Below, piece by piece: positions 17,221 through 26,280 of a stretch of 37,423 bases of DNA. Source of the stretch: Actinomycetes bacterium (lineage in GTDB: Bacteria; Actinomycetota; Actinomycetes; Streptosporangiales; Streptosporangiaceae); the NCBI GenBank assembly GCA_025964615.1, contig JAOPYM010000501.1:1-37423 (forward strand). Reading direction: 5' to 3'. The notes under the pieces were generated by a model that ran no database searches, was not told the DNA's origin, and saw only the letters and a program-made list of their open reading frames with translations. A program made the translations under genes and the position numbers. Position 1 is the stretch's first letter. Every line of letters begins with the position of its first letter.

Positions 17221-19220
17221 CCCTGGCCGAAGAACGCACCTCCACCATCTCGGGCGGCCCGTCCCCGCTCCCCGCACATCCGCTCGAACCGCTGAGCCCG
17301 GAGGAGATCGCCGCCGCGAGCGGTCTCCTGATCGCCGGACGCGGCCTGGAGCCCAGCACCAGGTTCGTCTTCGTCGAGCTGGCCGAGCCGCCGAAGGAAC
17401 TCGTCACGTCCTGGATGCCCGGCGACCGCTGGGACCGCCAGGCCGCCGCACTGCTGCGCGACCACGCGGCCAAGGCCACCTACGAGGCCATCGTGTCCCT
17501 CAGCCGCGCCGAGATCGTCTCGTGGCGGCTCGTCGAGGGCGTGCAGCCGCCGACCATGTTCGAGGAGTTCATGGCCTGCGAGGAGCTGGTACGCGCCGAC
17601 AAGCGGTGGCGGCAGGCGATGCGCCTGCGCGGTGTCGAGGACTTCTCGCTCGCGATGATCGACCCGTGGGCCGCCGGTTACACCGGTCCGCAGGACTCCC
17701 CGGCGGGGCGACGCATCGTCCGGCCGCTCACGTTCGTCCGGTCCGGGCCCGACGACAACGGGTACGCCCGTCCGGTCGAAGGGCTGATCGTCACCGTCGA
17801 CCTGGACGAGCTGATCGTCGTCGACGTCACCGACCACGGTGTCGTACCGCTGCCGCCGCAACCCGGCAACTACTACCCGGAGCTGCTGACCGCGCCCGGC
17901 AACGTGCCCGCCTTCGACCGGCCGAGGGCGCCGCTGCGGCCGATCGCGATCACCCAGCCCGAAGGCCCGTCGTTCGAGGTGGACGGGCATGCCGTCTCCT
18001 GGGCGAACTGGCGGCTGCGGATCGGCTTCACCCCCCGCGAGGGCCTGGTCCTGCACGAGGTCGGTTACCTCGACAAGGGCGCGCTGCGGCCGGTGCTGTA
18101 CCGGGCGTCGCTGTCGGAGATGTACGTCCCGTACGGCGATCCCGGCGAGACCCACTGGAACAAGAACGTCTTCGACGAGGGCGAGTACGGGCTCGGCTGG
18201 CTCGCCAACTCCCTCGAGCTCGGCTGCGACTGCCTGGGTGAGATCCACTACTTCGACGCCCACGTCAACGACCAGGACGGGCAGCCGGCCCGGATCGGCA
18301 ACGCCATCTGCATGCATGAGGAGGACGCCTCGATCGGCTGGAAGCACACCGACTTCCGGACCGAGCGCGGTGAGGTGCGGCGCAACCGGCGGCTGGTCAT
18401 CTCGTCCATCTCGACCGTCGGCAACTACGAGTACGGCTTCTACTGGAACCTGTACCTGGACGGGTCGATCGAGTTCGAGATCAAGCTGACCGGCATCCTG
18501 TCCACCGGCGCCCTGCCGGTGGGTGAGACCCCGGAGTTCGGCACGCTGATCGCGCCGGGCCTGTACGCGCCCAACCATGAGCACTACTTCAGTGTCCGGA
18601 TGGACATGCGGGTCGACTCCGACCGCAACAACCTCTTCGAGGTCGACTCGGTCGCCGAGCCGATGGGACCGGGCAACCCGTACGGCAACGCGTGGCGCAG
18701 CCGCAAGCGCCAGCTCACCTGTGAGGCCGACGCCCAGCGGCTGCCCGATTCGCTCAACGGGCGGGCCTGGCTGGTGGCGAGTGCGGACACCACCACCGCG
18801 CTCGGCACCCGGCCGGCGTACAAGATCGAGCCGGGTGCGTACACCACGCCGCTCTGGCAGGACGGCTCGGAACAGGCGGCCCGCGGCGGGTTCGCCACCA
18901 AGCAGTTGTGGGCCACGCCGTACGACCCGGCCGAGCGTTACGCGGCCGGCGAGTACGTGGCGCAGAACCCGGGCGGGGACGGCCTGCCCCGCTATACCGC
19001 GGGCAACCGGTCGATCGAGGACGCCGACCTCGTCGTGTGGTACACCCTCGGCGCCCACCACGTCGTACGACCTGAGGACTGGCCGGTCATGCCGGTCACC
19101 AGGATCGGTTTCCACCTCAAGCCGTTCGGGTTCTTCGACGGCAACCCGATGCTCGACCTGCCCGCTGAGACGCCCGCCTGCCACGGCACTGCGCACTGTG
19201 AGGACAAGGAGTCCCGATGA
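17217..19220 (+). CDS. Copper amine oxidase (primary-amine oxidase)
   Basis: A 667-residue TPQ-dependent amine oxidase that converts primary amines to aldehyde, ammonia and hydrogen peroxide. The cofactor precursor is Tyr404 in STVGNYEYGFYW, in the T-x-x-N-Y-[DE] context. FDEGEYGLG carries the likely catalytic-base aspartate. Copper ligands are the HxH in NHEHYFSVRMDMRVD and a late histidine in RIGFHLKPFGFFDGNPMLD. No signal peptide is seen, so it should be cytoplasmic. AAGGAG lies before ATG 17217, which overlaps the regulator stop. Both neighbouring permeases fit amine import. Typical substrates of this family are tyramine, phenylethylamine or histamine; the actual one cannot be read from sequence. 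Confidence 0.95.
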   Translation: MTLAEERTSTISGGPSPLPAHPLEPLSPEEIAAASGLLIAGRGLEPSTRFVFVELAEPPKELVTSWMPGDRWDRQAAALLRDHAAKATYEAIVSLSRAEIVSWRLVEGVQPPTMFEEFMACEELVRADKRWRQAMRLRGVEDFSLAMIDPWAAGYTGPQDSPAGRRIVRPLTFVRSGPDDNGYARPVEGLIVTVDLDELIVVDVTDHGVVPLPPQPGNYYPELLTAPGNVPAFDRPRAPLRPIAITQPEGPSFEVDGHAVSWANWRLRIGFTPREGLVLHEVGYLDKGALRPVLYRASLSEMYVPYGDPGETHWNKNVFDEGEYGLGWLANSLELGCDCLGEIHYFDAHVNDQDGQPARIGNAICMHEEDASIGWKHTDFRTERGEVRRNRRLVISSISTVGNYEYGFYWNLYLDGSIEFEIKLTGILSTGALPVGETPEFGTLIAPGLYAPNHEHYFSVRMDMRVDSDRNNLFEVDSVAEPMGPGNPYGNAWRSRKRQLTCEADAQRLPDSLNGRAWLVASADTTTALGTRPAYKIEPGAYTTPLWQDGSEQAARGGFATKQLWATPYDPAERYAAGEYVAQNPGGDGLPRYTAGNRSIEDADLVVWYTLGAHHVVRPEDWPVMPVTRIGFHLKPFGFFDGNPMLDLPAETPACHGTAHCEDKESR

Positions 19221-20581
19221 GCACCACGACCCTTCCCGAGAGCCCGGCCACACCAGGCCTGGCCGCATCGTCCATGGGCGGCTTCGAGGTGCTGGCCCAG
19301 TCGGTGGCCGGCATCGCGCCGAGCGCCGTCATGGCCACCGGACCGGCGCTGGTCGCCATCGGCGCCGGCGGCGCCATCATGTACTCCTACGCCGCCTCGA
19401 CGGTCATCCTGATCATGGTCGGCTGGTGCATCACTCAGTTCGCGCGGCGGGAGGGCGAGGGCGGCACCCTGCTGTCCTACATCGCCAAGGCATTCGGGCC
19501 GGGCGCCGGGTTCGTCGGGGCCGTCGGCCTGGCCTTCGGCTACGCGCTCATCGCGGTCGCCTCCCTGGCCGGGGTCGCCCTGTACGTCGAGCCGCTGATC
19601 GGGTTGTCCGGCACCGCCACCACCCTGGTGATCGAGGTGATCGTCGCCGCGCTGGCCGCGCTCGCGATGGTACGCGGCGTGCAACTGTCGACGCGGGTCG
19701 GAGTCGTCCTGGAGGCGGTGTCGATCTGCGCCATCCTGGTGGTGATCGCCACAGTGCTCGCCACGAAGGGGCTCAGCACCGCTCCGCTGCATCCAAAGGG
19801 GCTCAGCACGACCGGTGTGACCGGCGGCATGGTGCTGGCCATCCTGGGCTACGTCGGGTTCGAGTCGGCAGCGTGCATGGGCACCGAGGCGAAGTCGCCG
19901 ACCCGGACGATCCCGCGTGCGGTACTCGGCAGCGTGGCCATCGTCACGGTGCTGTATCTCCTGTCGTCCTATGCGCAGCTCATCGGCTTCACCGACCCCG
20001 CCAAGATCACCGCAAGCGCGGCTCCGCTGAACCAGCTTGCCGACGCGGCGGGTGTGCACCTGTTCGGCTATCTGATCGACATAGGCGCGACCGCGTCGTT
20101 CTTCGCCTGCGTCACCGGCTCGCTCAACGCGGCCGGGCGGCTGGCCTTCTCGATGGGGCAGGACGGGCTGCTGCACCGCGCGGTCGGGATCGCGCACCCG
20201 ACCCGCCGGACCCCGCACCTGGCGCTCATCGGCCTGAGCGCGGCCTGCGCGCTCATCGCGGTGGTGATGACCGCGGCCGGCGTCAGTACGCTCAACGTGT
20301 TCGCCTACACGGGCACCATCGGCACCTTCGGCTACATGATCGCCTACATCCTGATCGCGGTCGGCGCCCCGGTATACCTCCGCAAGATCGGGGCCCGGAT
20401 CGCGTCGACGGCGGTCGTCGGCGGGCTGGCCGCCGCGGGCATGTGCTACGTGCTGTACAAGAACGTGTGGCCGGTGCCCGCCTCGCCCTACAACCTGCTG
20501 CCCTGGATCTTCCTCGGCGTGCTGCTGCTGGCCGGCGGCTGGTACGCGATCGTCAAGGTACGGCCCGTACCGGCGACCTGA
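19217..20581 (+). CDS. APC-superfamily permease (second)
   Basis: 454 residues and about 12 membrane segments, starting GGFEVLAQSVAGIAPSAVMATGPALV, with the APC signature GFESAACMGTEAKSP after the central helices. It is similar in layout to the permease at 15440 but without that protein's longer ends. AAGGAG precedes ATG 19217, which overlaps the amine oxidase stop by four bases (ATGA). It is the last gene of the amine operon, and the acyl-CoA dehydrogenase gene converges on it 27 bp away. Probable uptake of a primary amine or amino acid substrate for the oxidase. Confidence 0.92.
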   Translation: MSTTTLPESPATPGLAASSMGGFEVLAQSVAGIAPSAVMATGPALVAIGAGGAIMYSYAASTVILIMVGWCITQFARREGEGGTLLSYIAKAFGPGAGFVGAVGLAFGYALIAVASLAGVALYVEPLIGLSGTATTLVIEVIVAALAALAMVRGVQLSTRVGVVLEAVSICAILVVIATVLATKGLSTAPLHPKGLSTTGVTGGMVLAILGYVGFESAACMGTEAKSPTRTIPRAVLGSVAIVTVLYLLSSYAQLIGFTDPAKITASAAPLNQLADAAGVHLFGYLIDIGATASFFACVTGSLNAAGRLAFSMGQDGLLHRAVGIAHPTRRTPHLALIGLSAACALIAVVMTAAGVSTLNVFAYTGTIGTFGYMIAYILIAVGAPVYLRKIGARIASTAVVGGLAAAGMCYVLYKNVWPVPASPYNLLPWIFLGVLLLAGGWYAIVKVRPVPAT

Positions 20582-20608
20582 TCAACGCGCCACGGCCGGG
20601 GGCGTGTT

Positions 20609-21760
20609 TCACTTCGCGGCGTCCCTGGCCAGGTGGCGGGCGATGACCATCCGCTGGATCTGGTTCGTGCCCTCGAAGATCTGCATGACCTTGGCCTCGC
20701 GCATGTAGCGCTCGACCGGGTAGTCGCGGGTGTAGCCGTTGCCGCCGAGCACCTGGACGGCGTCCGTCGTCACCTTCATGGCCGCGTCGGTGGCGACCAG
20801 CTTGGCGATGGAGGCCTGCCGGGCGAACGGCAGCCCCCTGTCCTTGCGCCGGGCGGCGTCCAGGTACGTACAGCGTGCCGACTCGACGGCGGCGGCCATG
20901 TCGGCCAGCAGGAACGCAAGACCCTGGAATTCGATCAGCGGCGAGCCGAACTGCTCGCGCTGGAGGGCGTACGCGACCGCCTCGTCCAGCGCGGCCTGGG
21001 CGAGGCCGACCGCGCACGCGGCGATGCCGAGCCGGCCGGAGTCCAGCGCGGACAGCGCGATCGGGAAGCCCTGGCCCTCGGCACCGAGCAGCCACTCGTC
21101 GGGGACCCGGGCGCCGTCGAAATGCAGGGAAGCGGTGGTCGAACCGGTCAGGCCCATCTTCCGCTCGGGAGTCCCGGCGGTCAGGCCCGCAAGACGGCCG
21201 TCGGTCAGCAGGCAGCTGATCCCCGAGGTACCGGTGTCGGCCGTACGGGCGAACAGCACGTAGAAGTCGGCCTCGCCGCCATGGGTGATCCACGCCTTGC
21301 TTCCGGTGATCACATACCCGTCCCCGTCCCGTACCGCCCGGGTCTTCAATGCCCCCGCGTCCGAGCCTGCGTCCGTCTCCGACAGGGCGTACCCGCCGAG
21401 CAGTTCGCCGCCGAGCATCTCCGGGAGTCGCTGCTTCTGCTTGTCGGTGCCGAACGCGTGGAGCGGATAGCAGGCCAGGGTGTGCACGCTCATCCCGACC
21501 GCCACGGAGGCCCACGCCGAGGCGACCTCCTCGAGGACCTGGAGATAGACCTCATACGGCTGGCCGCCCCCGCCACAGGACTCCGGGTAGGGCAGGCCGA
21601 GCAGACCCGACCGGCCCAGCAGCCGGAAGACATCCCGCGGGAAGGCGCTGTTCTCCTCGGCCTCGGCGGCCCGGGGAGCCAGCTCTGCGGCGACGATCTC
21701 GCGGGTGAGCGCGAGGAGCTCGGCGGCCTCCTCGGACGGCGGGACGCGATCGGCGGGCAT
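20609..21760 (-). CDS. Acyl-CoA dehydrogenase
   Basis: 383 residues, normal for the family. Signatures are [13 protein letters not shown] (FAD-binding region), [17 protein letters not shown], and the C-terminal block [37 protein letters not shown], in which Glu363 of FEGTNQ is the catalytic base that takes the alpha proton. It catalyses FAD-dependent alpha,beta-desaturation of acyl-CoA, passing electrons to ETF. The specific chain (short, branched or aromatic) cannot be decided. GGAGG precedes ATG 21760. A 5-base inverted repeat lies just upstream (21777-21792), possibly an operator. Confidence 0.95.
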   Translation of the reverse strand: MPADRVPPSEEAAELLALTREIVAAELAPRAAEAEENSAFPRDVFRLLGRSGLLGLPYPESCGGGGQPYEVYLQVLEEVASAWASVAVGMSVHTLACYPLHAFGTDKQKQRLPEMLGGELLGGYALSETDAGSDAGALKTRAVRDGDGYVITGSKAWITHGGEADFYVLFARTADTGTSGISCLLTDGRLAGLTAGTPERKMGLTGSTTASLHFDGARVPDEWLLGAEGQGFPIALSALDSGRLGIAACAVGLAQAALDEAVAYALQREQFGSPLIEFQGLAFLLADMAAAVESARCTYLDAARRKDRGLPFARQASIAKLVATDAAMKVTTDAVQVLGGNGYTRDYPVERYMREAKVMQIFEGTNQIQRMVIARHLARDAAK

Positions 21761-21776
21761 GACTCCTCCATAAGGT

Positions 21777-21792
21777 GTTAATGAACGTTAAC
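21777..21792. promoter_or_regulatory. Candidate operator upstream of the acyl-CoA dehydrogenase
   Basis: GTTAATGAACGTTAAC: 5-base arms GTTAA/TTAAC with a 6-base spacer, an AT-rich island in very GC-rich DNA, 17-32 bases before the start codon at 21760. This is the kind of site bound by TetR-type fatty-acid regulators. No regulator gene is adjacent. Confidence 0.35.
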
Positions 21793-21795
21793 CGC

Positions 21796-22965
21796 TCAGG
21801 CGGCGAGCTCCCGCTCCAGGGGGGTGCGGAACCGGGGCGTGACCCGGACGTCGCCCAGCCACCCGGTCAGCCGGGAGGCCTCGGCGTCGATCGCGGCCGA
21901 AGCCTCGCAGCCGGCGTCCTCGAGCAGCCGCACGGCGACCTCGCCATCGGGACGCTGCGCCCAGCCGCCCACGATCCGGCCGTTCCACCAGATGCTCGGG
22001 CCGATGTTGCCGGTCCGGTCGAACAGCGCGGGGCCGTGCTCACCGAGGTACCAGCCGCGTTGCTGCCAGCCCATCGCGCTCGGGTCCAGGGCGGGCAGCA
22101 GTGCCGCCCATGGTGGCGGCGCCTCGACGGGTTCCAGATCGGAGGGGAGTACGAACCCCGCGACACCGTCCATGTCGACCTCCGCGGGCCCGATCGAGGC
22201 GAGGGCCTTCTTGACGTCACCCGCCGTCCAGCCCGTCCACCACTTCAGATCGGCGACCGTACCCGGGCCGAAGGCGGCCAGCCACCGCCGTACCAGCTCC
22301 ACCCGCGCCTCGGCCGCAGGTACCGCAGGCATCCCGCCGGGCAGCCACGCCTCGACCGGGGACCAGCGGTACTGACTGCTGATCCACGAGCCCAGCGGCC
22401 GTCCCCGCACGATCCGCCCCTCGGCGGCGAGCAGGCCGAGCACCCGGTTCGTGATGTTCCCCGGCTTCGCGTAGGACTTGTCCGGAAACGGATCGATCTG
22501 CGTCCGCAGCAGGGGTTCGTCCTTGCCGAGCTGCGCCCCGGTCGCCTCCCCGCGCGCCAGCAGCGCCCGGTGCGCGGCCTCCTCGGTCCTGCGCAGCCAG
22601 CCGTCCAGGTCCCCGTTCAGCGCGGCGGACTCCAGGTGCTGGACGAGCAGCTTGCGCTGCTTGGCGGCGATCGCGTCCGTGCACGAGGTCTGCACGACGG
22701 GCGCCAGATCCAGCGGCACGACGAACATCGTCCGCCGCATCCCCAGCATCCGCACCAGCGACCGCTCCTCGTAGAGTGCCGTCTCCACGGCGGCGTGCGA
22801 GGGCTCGGCAAGCCGTGCCCAGGCCGCCAGGAACACTGACGCCGGATCGGTGGCGTGCAACGCCACAACGCTCCGCACGACCTCCTCCACCGCGCCCCCC
22901 CGCAGCGCGAGCCGGTGCCGCACCCCCACCCGCGCCCTTCGCTCCGCCACCCCGATCCCCCGCAT
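21796..22965 (-). CDS. Winged-helix DNA-binding protein, HTH_42/AlkZ-like
   Basis: 389 residues resembling the YcaQ/AlkZ-like family (Pfam HTH_42): an N-terminal segment VVALHATDPASVFLAAWARL, then MLGMRRTMFVVPLDLAP, and wing-like modules toward the end (ALLPALDPSAMGWQQRGWYLG; TGNIGPSIWWNGRIVGGW). In active AlkZ-type glycosylases a QxQ or QxD motif sits where this protein has HATD, so glycosylase activity is doubtful; many actinobacterial members share this. I prefer ATG 22965 over GTG 22974 because a TAGCGT promoter element ends exactly 7 bases before the ATG, suggesting leaderless translation. A long palindrome (22980-23045) covers the upstream side of this promoter. Confidence 0.82.
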   Translation of the reverse strand: MRGIGVAERRARVGVRHRLALRGGAVEEVVRSVVALHATDPASVFLAAWARLAEPSHAAVETALYEERSLVRMLGMRRTMFVVPLDLAPVVQTSCTDAIAAKQRKLLVQHLESAALNGDLDGWLRRTEEAAHRALLARGEATGAQLGKDEPLLRTQIDPFPDKSYAKPGNITNRVLGLLAAEGRIVRGRPLGSWISSQYRWSPVEAWLPGGMPAVPAAEARVELVRRWLAAFGPGTVADLKWWTGWTAGDVKKALASIGPAEVDMDGVAGFVLPSDLEPVEAPPPWAALLPALDPSAMGWQQRGWYLGEHGPALFDRTGNIGPSIWWNGRIVGGWAQRPDGEVAVRLLEDAGCEASAAIDAEASRLTGWLGDVRVTPRFRTPLERELAA

Positions 22966-22972
22966 ACCGGTC

Positions 22973-23001
22973 ACGCTATCCGTTGACTCGTGGCGTTTCC
23001 C
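22973..23001 (-). promoter_or_regulatory. Promoter-like element overlapping palindrome copy A
   Basis: Read on the minus strand: GGGAAA, 17 bases, TAGCGT, then 7 bases to ATG 22965. The -35-like part lies inside the palindrome arm and the -10-like part directly outside it. The same layout and spacing occur at palindrome copy C before the DUF2752 gene (33102-33130). The -35 is weak against consensus. Confidence 0.45.
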
Positions 23002-23045
23002 GCACCGATCCGCGAATCAGTGCGGGAAACGCCACGAGTCAACGG
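22980..23045. repeat. Long palindromic element, copy A
   Basis: Perfect 26-base arms (22980-23005 and 23020-23045) containing GTTGACTCGTGGCG and TTTCCCGCAC, around a 14-base spacer that is itself nearly palindromic. Copies B (28749-28812) and C (33058-33123) share the arms almost base for base but have different spacers. It lies between the divergent AlkZ-like and amidotransferase genes. Confidence 0.95.
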
Positions 23046-23125
23046 GAGGTGCTCTTGACGGTGTCGCGGCGCTTTGTGAAGGTACGGGTCGGGAGTAACC
23101 GGGGTTGTTGAGAAATGGGGCGGGG

Positions 23126-23833
23126 TTGACACGCGTACTGGTCATCCAGCACGAGGACGGCACAGGTCCTGGCCTGGTCGGCGAGCGGCTTGAGGCCGCG
23201 GGGGCCGAGGTGGACCTGCGGCATCCCTGGCAGGGGGACGCGCTGCCCGACGACCTGTCCGGGCATGCCGCGCTGCTCGTCCTGGGCGGTACCCCGGCGG
23301 CCTTCGACGACGTCGCGTGGTGGCCCGCGGTCCTGAAGCTGCTGCGCGGCGCGGTCGCCGACGAGGTGCCCGTGCTCGGTATCTGCCTGGGGGCGCAACT
23401 CCTCGCGGTGGCCTGCGGGGGCACGGTCGCGCGTGCCGGGCATCCTCAGATCGGGTTGTACGAGCTGAGCGCCCATCCGGCGGCAGTGGCCGACGAGCTG
23501 TTCGGTGATCTTCCCCCGGGGCCGGTGGCCGTCCAGTGGCACTGGGACGAGATCACCGCGCTGCCGCCCGGGGCCGTGCCCCTGCTGTACTGCCCGGACT
23601 TCCCGAACCAGGCATACCGCCTGGGGCCGCGGGCCTGGGGGGTCCAGTTCCATCCGGAGGTCGGCGCGGCGGAGGCGTCGCAGTGGGCGGCCTCCGACAC
23701 CGCGTCCCTGGAGGGCCTGGGGCTCGACGTACAGGCGATGCTGGGCGTGGTCGAAGAGGCCGAACCGGAACTGCTCGCCATCTGGGCGGCGTGGGCGGAC
23801 CGGTGGATCGCCGTGGCCGGATCCGGCCCATGA
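23126..23833 (+). CDS. Type 1 glutamine amidotransferase-like protein
   Basis: About 235 residues forming a class I GATase domain: TRVLVIQHEDGTGPGLV at the start, a nucleophile-elbow cysteine in VLGICLGAQLLAVACGG, and the catalytic histidine/glutamate in WGVQFHPEVG. Stand-alone members resemble GMP synthase amidotransferase domains and act on poorly defined substrates. The family normally begins at the TRVLVIQ strand, so I favour TTG 23126; an alternative TTG at 23105 has GGGAG 9 bases upstream. Palindrome copy A lies about 80 bp upstream. The glucose dehydrogenase-like gene follows 80 bp downstream in the same direction. Confidence 0.85.
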   Translation: MTRVLVIQHEDGTGPGLVGERLEAAGAEVDLRHPWQGDALPDDLSGHAALLVLGGTPAAFDDVAWWPAVLKLLRGAVADEVPVLGICLGAQLLAVACGGTVARAGHPQIGLYELSAHPAAVADELFGDLPPGPVAVQWHWDEITALPPGAVPLLYCPDFPNQAYRLGPRAWGVQFHPEVGAAEASQWAASDTASLEGLGLDVQAMLGVVEEAEPELLAIWAAWADRWIAVAGSGP

Positions 23834-23913
23834 CCTGATCCTGAGGTACCGCACCCGCCCAGGGCGTTACGGTGGCAGTGGCCGGGGGAACGAGCTGCGT
23901 GGGGGTAATGATC

Positions 23914-24963
23914 ATGCGTGCGCTGTCCGTCGTACCGATGCAGGCCGGCTCGCTGGCCGTGACCGACTTCCCCGACCCGGTGCCGGGTCCGGGGGAACTG
24001 CTCGTCGAGGGCGTCGCCCTCGGCGTCTGCGGCACCGACCGGGAGATCGCCACGGGCCAGTACGGCTGGGCGCCGCCGGGCGCCGACCGGCTGATCCTGG
24101 GCCACGAGTCACTGGGCAGGGTACGGGAGGCACCGCCGGGCAGCGGGTTCGCGCCCGGCGACCTGATCGTGGGGATCGTCCGGCGCCCCGACCCCGTGCC
24201 CTGCCCGGCATGCGCCCGCGGCGAGTTCGACATGTGCCGTAACGGGCAGTACGTCGAGCGCGGCATCAAGGAGATCCACGGGTACGGCTCGCAGCTGTGG
24301 ACCGTGGAGGCCGACTACGCGGTACGGCTCGACCCCGGCCTGGAGAGCGTCGGGATGCTTCTCGAACCCACCACTGTCGTCTCGAAGGCCTGGGACCACA
24401 TCGAGCGGATCGGCAACCGGGCCTGGTACGGCCCGGAGCGGGTACTGGTCACCGGGTCGGGCCCGATCGGGCTGCTCGCCGCGCTGCTCGGGGTGCAGCG
24501 CGGCCTGGACGTCCACGTCCTGGACCGGGTGGAGAAGGGTCTCAAGCCATGGCTGGTGGCCGACCTGGGCGCGACCTACCACACCGGCACGATCGCGGAC
24601 GTGGCCCGGCACGCGATGCCGGACATCATCATCGAGTGCACCGGGGCGCCGGAGCTCGTCCTCGACGCCATGGAGAACAACGCCGCCGCGGGCATCGTCT
24701 GCCTGACCGGTGTGTCGTCGGCGGGCCGCATCCTCCCCTTCGACGCGGGCGCGGTCAACCGGGCCATCGTGCTGGAGAACGACGTGGTCTTCGGCTCCGT
24801 CAACGCCAACCGGCACCACTACGAGCTGGGCGCGGACGCGCTCGCCAAGGCCGACCGGTCCTGGCTGGAGCGCCTGGTCACGCGGCGGATCCCGCTGGAG
24901 CGGGCAGCCGAGGCCTTCGAGCCCGGCGACGACGACGTCAAGGTCATCCTCGACCTGACATGA
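23914..24963 (+). CDS. Zinc-dependent glucose dehydrogenase-like MDR enzyme
   Basis: 349 residues of the medium-chain dehydrogenase/reductase superfamily, closest in look to glucose dehydrogenases of the archaeal/Haloferax type. It has GVCGTDREI (catalytic zinc cysteine), LILGHESLG (zinc-site histidine region), a structural-zinc lobe with cysteines in PCPACARGEFDMC, and a Rossmann motif VTGSGPIGLLAALLG. HVLDRVEKG follows, ending the second strand in aspartate. It would oxidise a sugar or polyol with NAD(P). ATG 23914 has GGGGG at a good distance; an ATG at 23908 is too close to it. Confidence 0.88.
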   Translation: MRALSVVPMQAGSLAVTDFPDPVPGPGELLVEGVALGVCGTDREIATGQYGWAPPGADRLILGHESLGRVREAPPGSGFAPGDLIVGIVRRPDPVPCPACARGEFDMCRNGQYVERGIKEIHGYGSQLWTVEADYAVRLDPGLESVGMLLEPTTVVSKAWDHIERIGNRAWYGPERVLVTGSGPIGLLAALLGVQRGLDVHVLDRVEKGLKPWLVADLGATYHTGTIADVARHAMPDIIIECTGAPELVLDAMENNAAAGIVCLTGVSSAGRILPFDAGAVNRAIVLENDVVFGSVNANRHHYELGADALAKADRSWLERLVTRRIPLERAAEAFEPGDDDVKVILDLT

Positions 24964-24990
24964 CCTCCTGAGGGGCCGCGCAGGGGCCCT

Positions 24991-26280
24991 TCAGCCGGCC
25001 AGCCGGTTGCCCGCGGCGGTCAGTACGGTGGGTTCCTCGGCGGTGTCGGCGCGCAGCCGTTGCAGGCGGAGCCGGGTGTCCTCGGTGAGCGGGCTGCTCT
25101 GCGCCGCCAGCTGCCGTACGTCGTCCTCGCAGTCCCATAGGCCCTCGACGGCGTAGGCCTCCGCGGTGTGCGGCGCGGACCTGAGCAGCGCGGTGAGCAG
25201 CCGCGGCCGCAGATACGCGTAGGTGGACCGGGTCCACAGGGACTTCAGCAGCGGTACGGCCTCGCCCGAGCGCAGCCGTCCCAGGCCCTCGATCGGGCCG
25301 GCGGTGGAGCCCCAGTTCTCGGTGCCCACCGACCGCCGCAGATCCGCCAGGAGCACCGGGATGTCCTGCTGGGTCCCGAATCTGGCCAGGATGCCGATCC
25401 CCAGATCCTCGCACCCCGATCCGGCCGCCGCCCACGATCGGGCCCGGGGCACCGCGAGGGCGCCCAGGTCCCGTACCGCATGACAGACCGCACCGCCGTG
25501 CCGCCCCGGCAGGAGCTCCTCGGCCAGGTCGAGCAGCCCGGGATGACGCCGGCGGCCGAGCTCCAGGATGGCGGCCACCGCGTCGTCGTCGGGCTGCCTG
25601 GCCTGCGCCAGGAGCTCCTCGTCGGTCTGGCCGGACTGGTCGGGGTCACGATGCCGGGGGCGCCCGCCGGCCCGCCGCCGCAGCGCCTCGGCGATCCTCG
25701 GATGGTGCCGGGCCCACTCGCGGATGACCGGATTGCCCGGGTCGGCGACGAGCCAGTGCAGGTCGTCGTCGTCGCAGCGCCCCACTGCGACCTCGTCGAG
25801 CCCCGCGGTCAGCGACACGTCGCCGATGGCGGTCAGGGCGTCGAGAGCCTCGCACCAGTTCTCGCCGTCCATCGCATACCGGCGCAGCGGTTCGGCTGCC
25901 TCCCGGCGGCTGAGCCGTACCAGATCGGCGAGCACGTCGATGGTCAGCGACGTCCGCCACTCGTCGGAGTCGATCAGGTCGTCGGGGTCGAACAGGTGTT
26001 CGGCGAGCGGCCCGCACGACAACTCCAGATCCACGATCAGGCGCGCGTAGTAGAGGCCCCGGGACTCGACCTGGCGGTCCCATCGTGGGTCCTGGCGCAC
26101 GCAGTCGTAGACGAGCTCACCCGAGCCCCGTACCTGCGCCGCACGCCGGGCGCCCCGGCCAAGTCCTCGCTGCAACTGTCCGTGCAGCGTGTTCGCCTGC
26201 TGAATCATGACCTCGTCCACTCCAGCAGCATGCGCACTCGACCTCAAATCGGGCAAGTCCTTTGTCGTCAGACTCCCCAT
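24991..26280 (-). CDS. HEAT-like repeat protein, function unknown
   Basis: A soluble, mostly helical protein of up to 429 residues. Repeating helical-pair patterns with hydrophobic periodicity (GLYYARLIVDLELSCG; LAEHLFDPDDLI; DIPVLLADLRRSVG; GEAVPLLKSLW; YLRPRLLTALLRSAP; DDVRQLAAQSSPL) suggest HEAT or armadillo-like packing, usually a protein-binding scaffold. No catalytic motif is evident. ATG 26280 overlaps the upstream gene's end by 13 bases; an internal ATG at 26208 (MIQQANTLHGQLQRG) may be the true start. It lies downstream of the TIGR03085 gene on the minus strand and may share its transcript. Confidence 0.7.
   Translation of the reverse strand: MGSLTTKDLPDLRSSAHAAGVDEVMIQQANTLHGQLQRGLGRGARRAAQVRGSGELVYDCVRQDPRWDRQVESRGLYYARLIVDLELSCGPLAEHLFDPDDLIDSDEWRTSLTIDVLADLVRLSRREAAEPLRRYAMDGENWCEALDALTAIGDVSLTAGLDEVAVGRCDDDDLHWLVADPGNPVIREWARHHPRIAEALRRRAGGRPRHRDPDQSGQTDEELLAQARQPDDDAVAAILELGRRRHPGLLDLAEELLPGRHGGAVCHAVRDLGALAVPRARSWAAAGSGCEDLGIGILARFGTQQDIPVLLADLRRSVGTENWGSTAGPIEGLGRLRSGEAVPLLKSLWTRSTYAYLRPRLLTALLRSAPHTAEAYAVEGLWDCEDDVRQLAAQSSPLTEDTRLRLQRLRADTAEEPTVLTAAGNRLAG

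Noticed and set aside
17172-19268. 698-residue minus-strand open frame
   Set aside because: Antisense to the copper amine oxidase, whose cofactor and metal motifs are all on the plus strand.
22980-23045. Simple transcription terminator
   Set aside because: It lies between divergent start codons, where neither gene ends, and the same arms occur at unrelated positions, so a plain terminator is unlikely.
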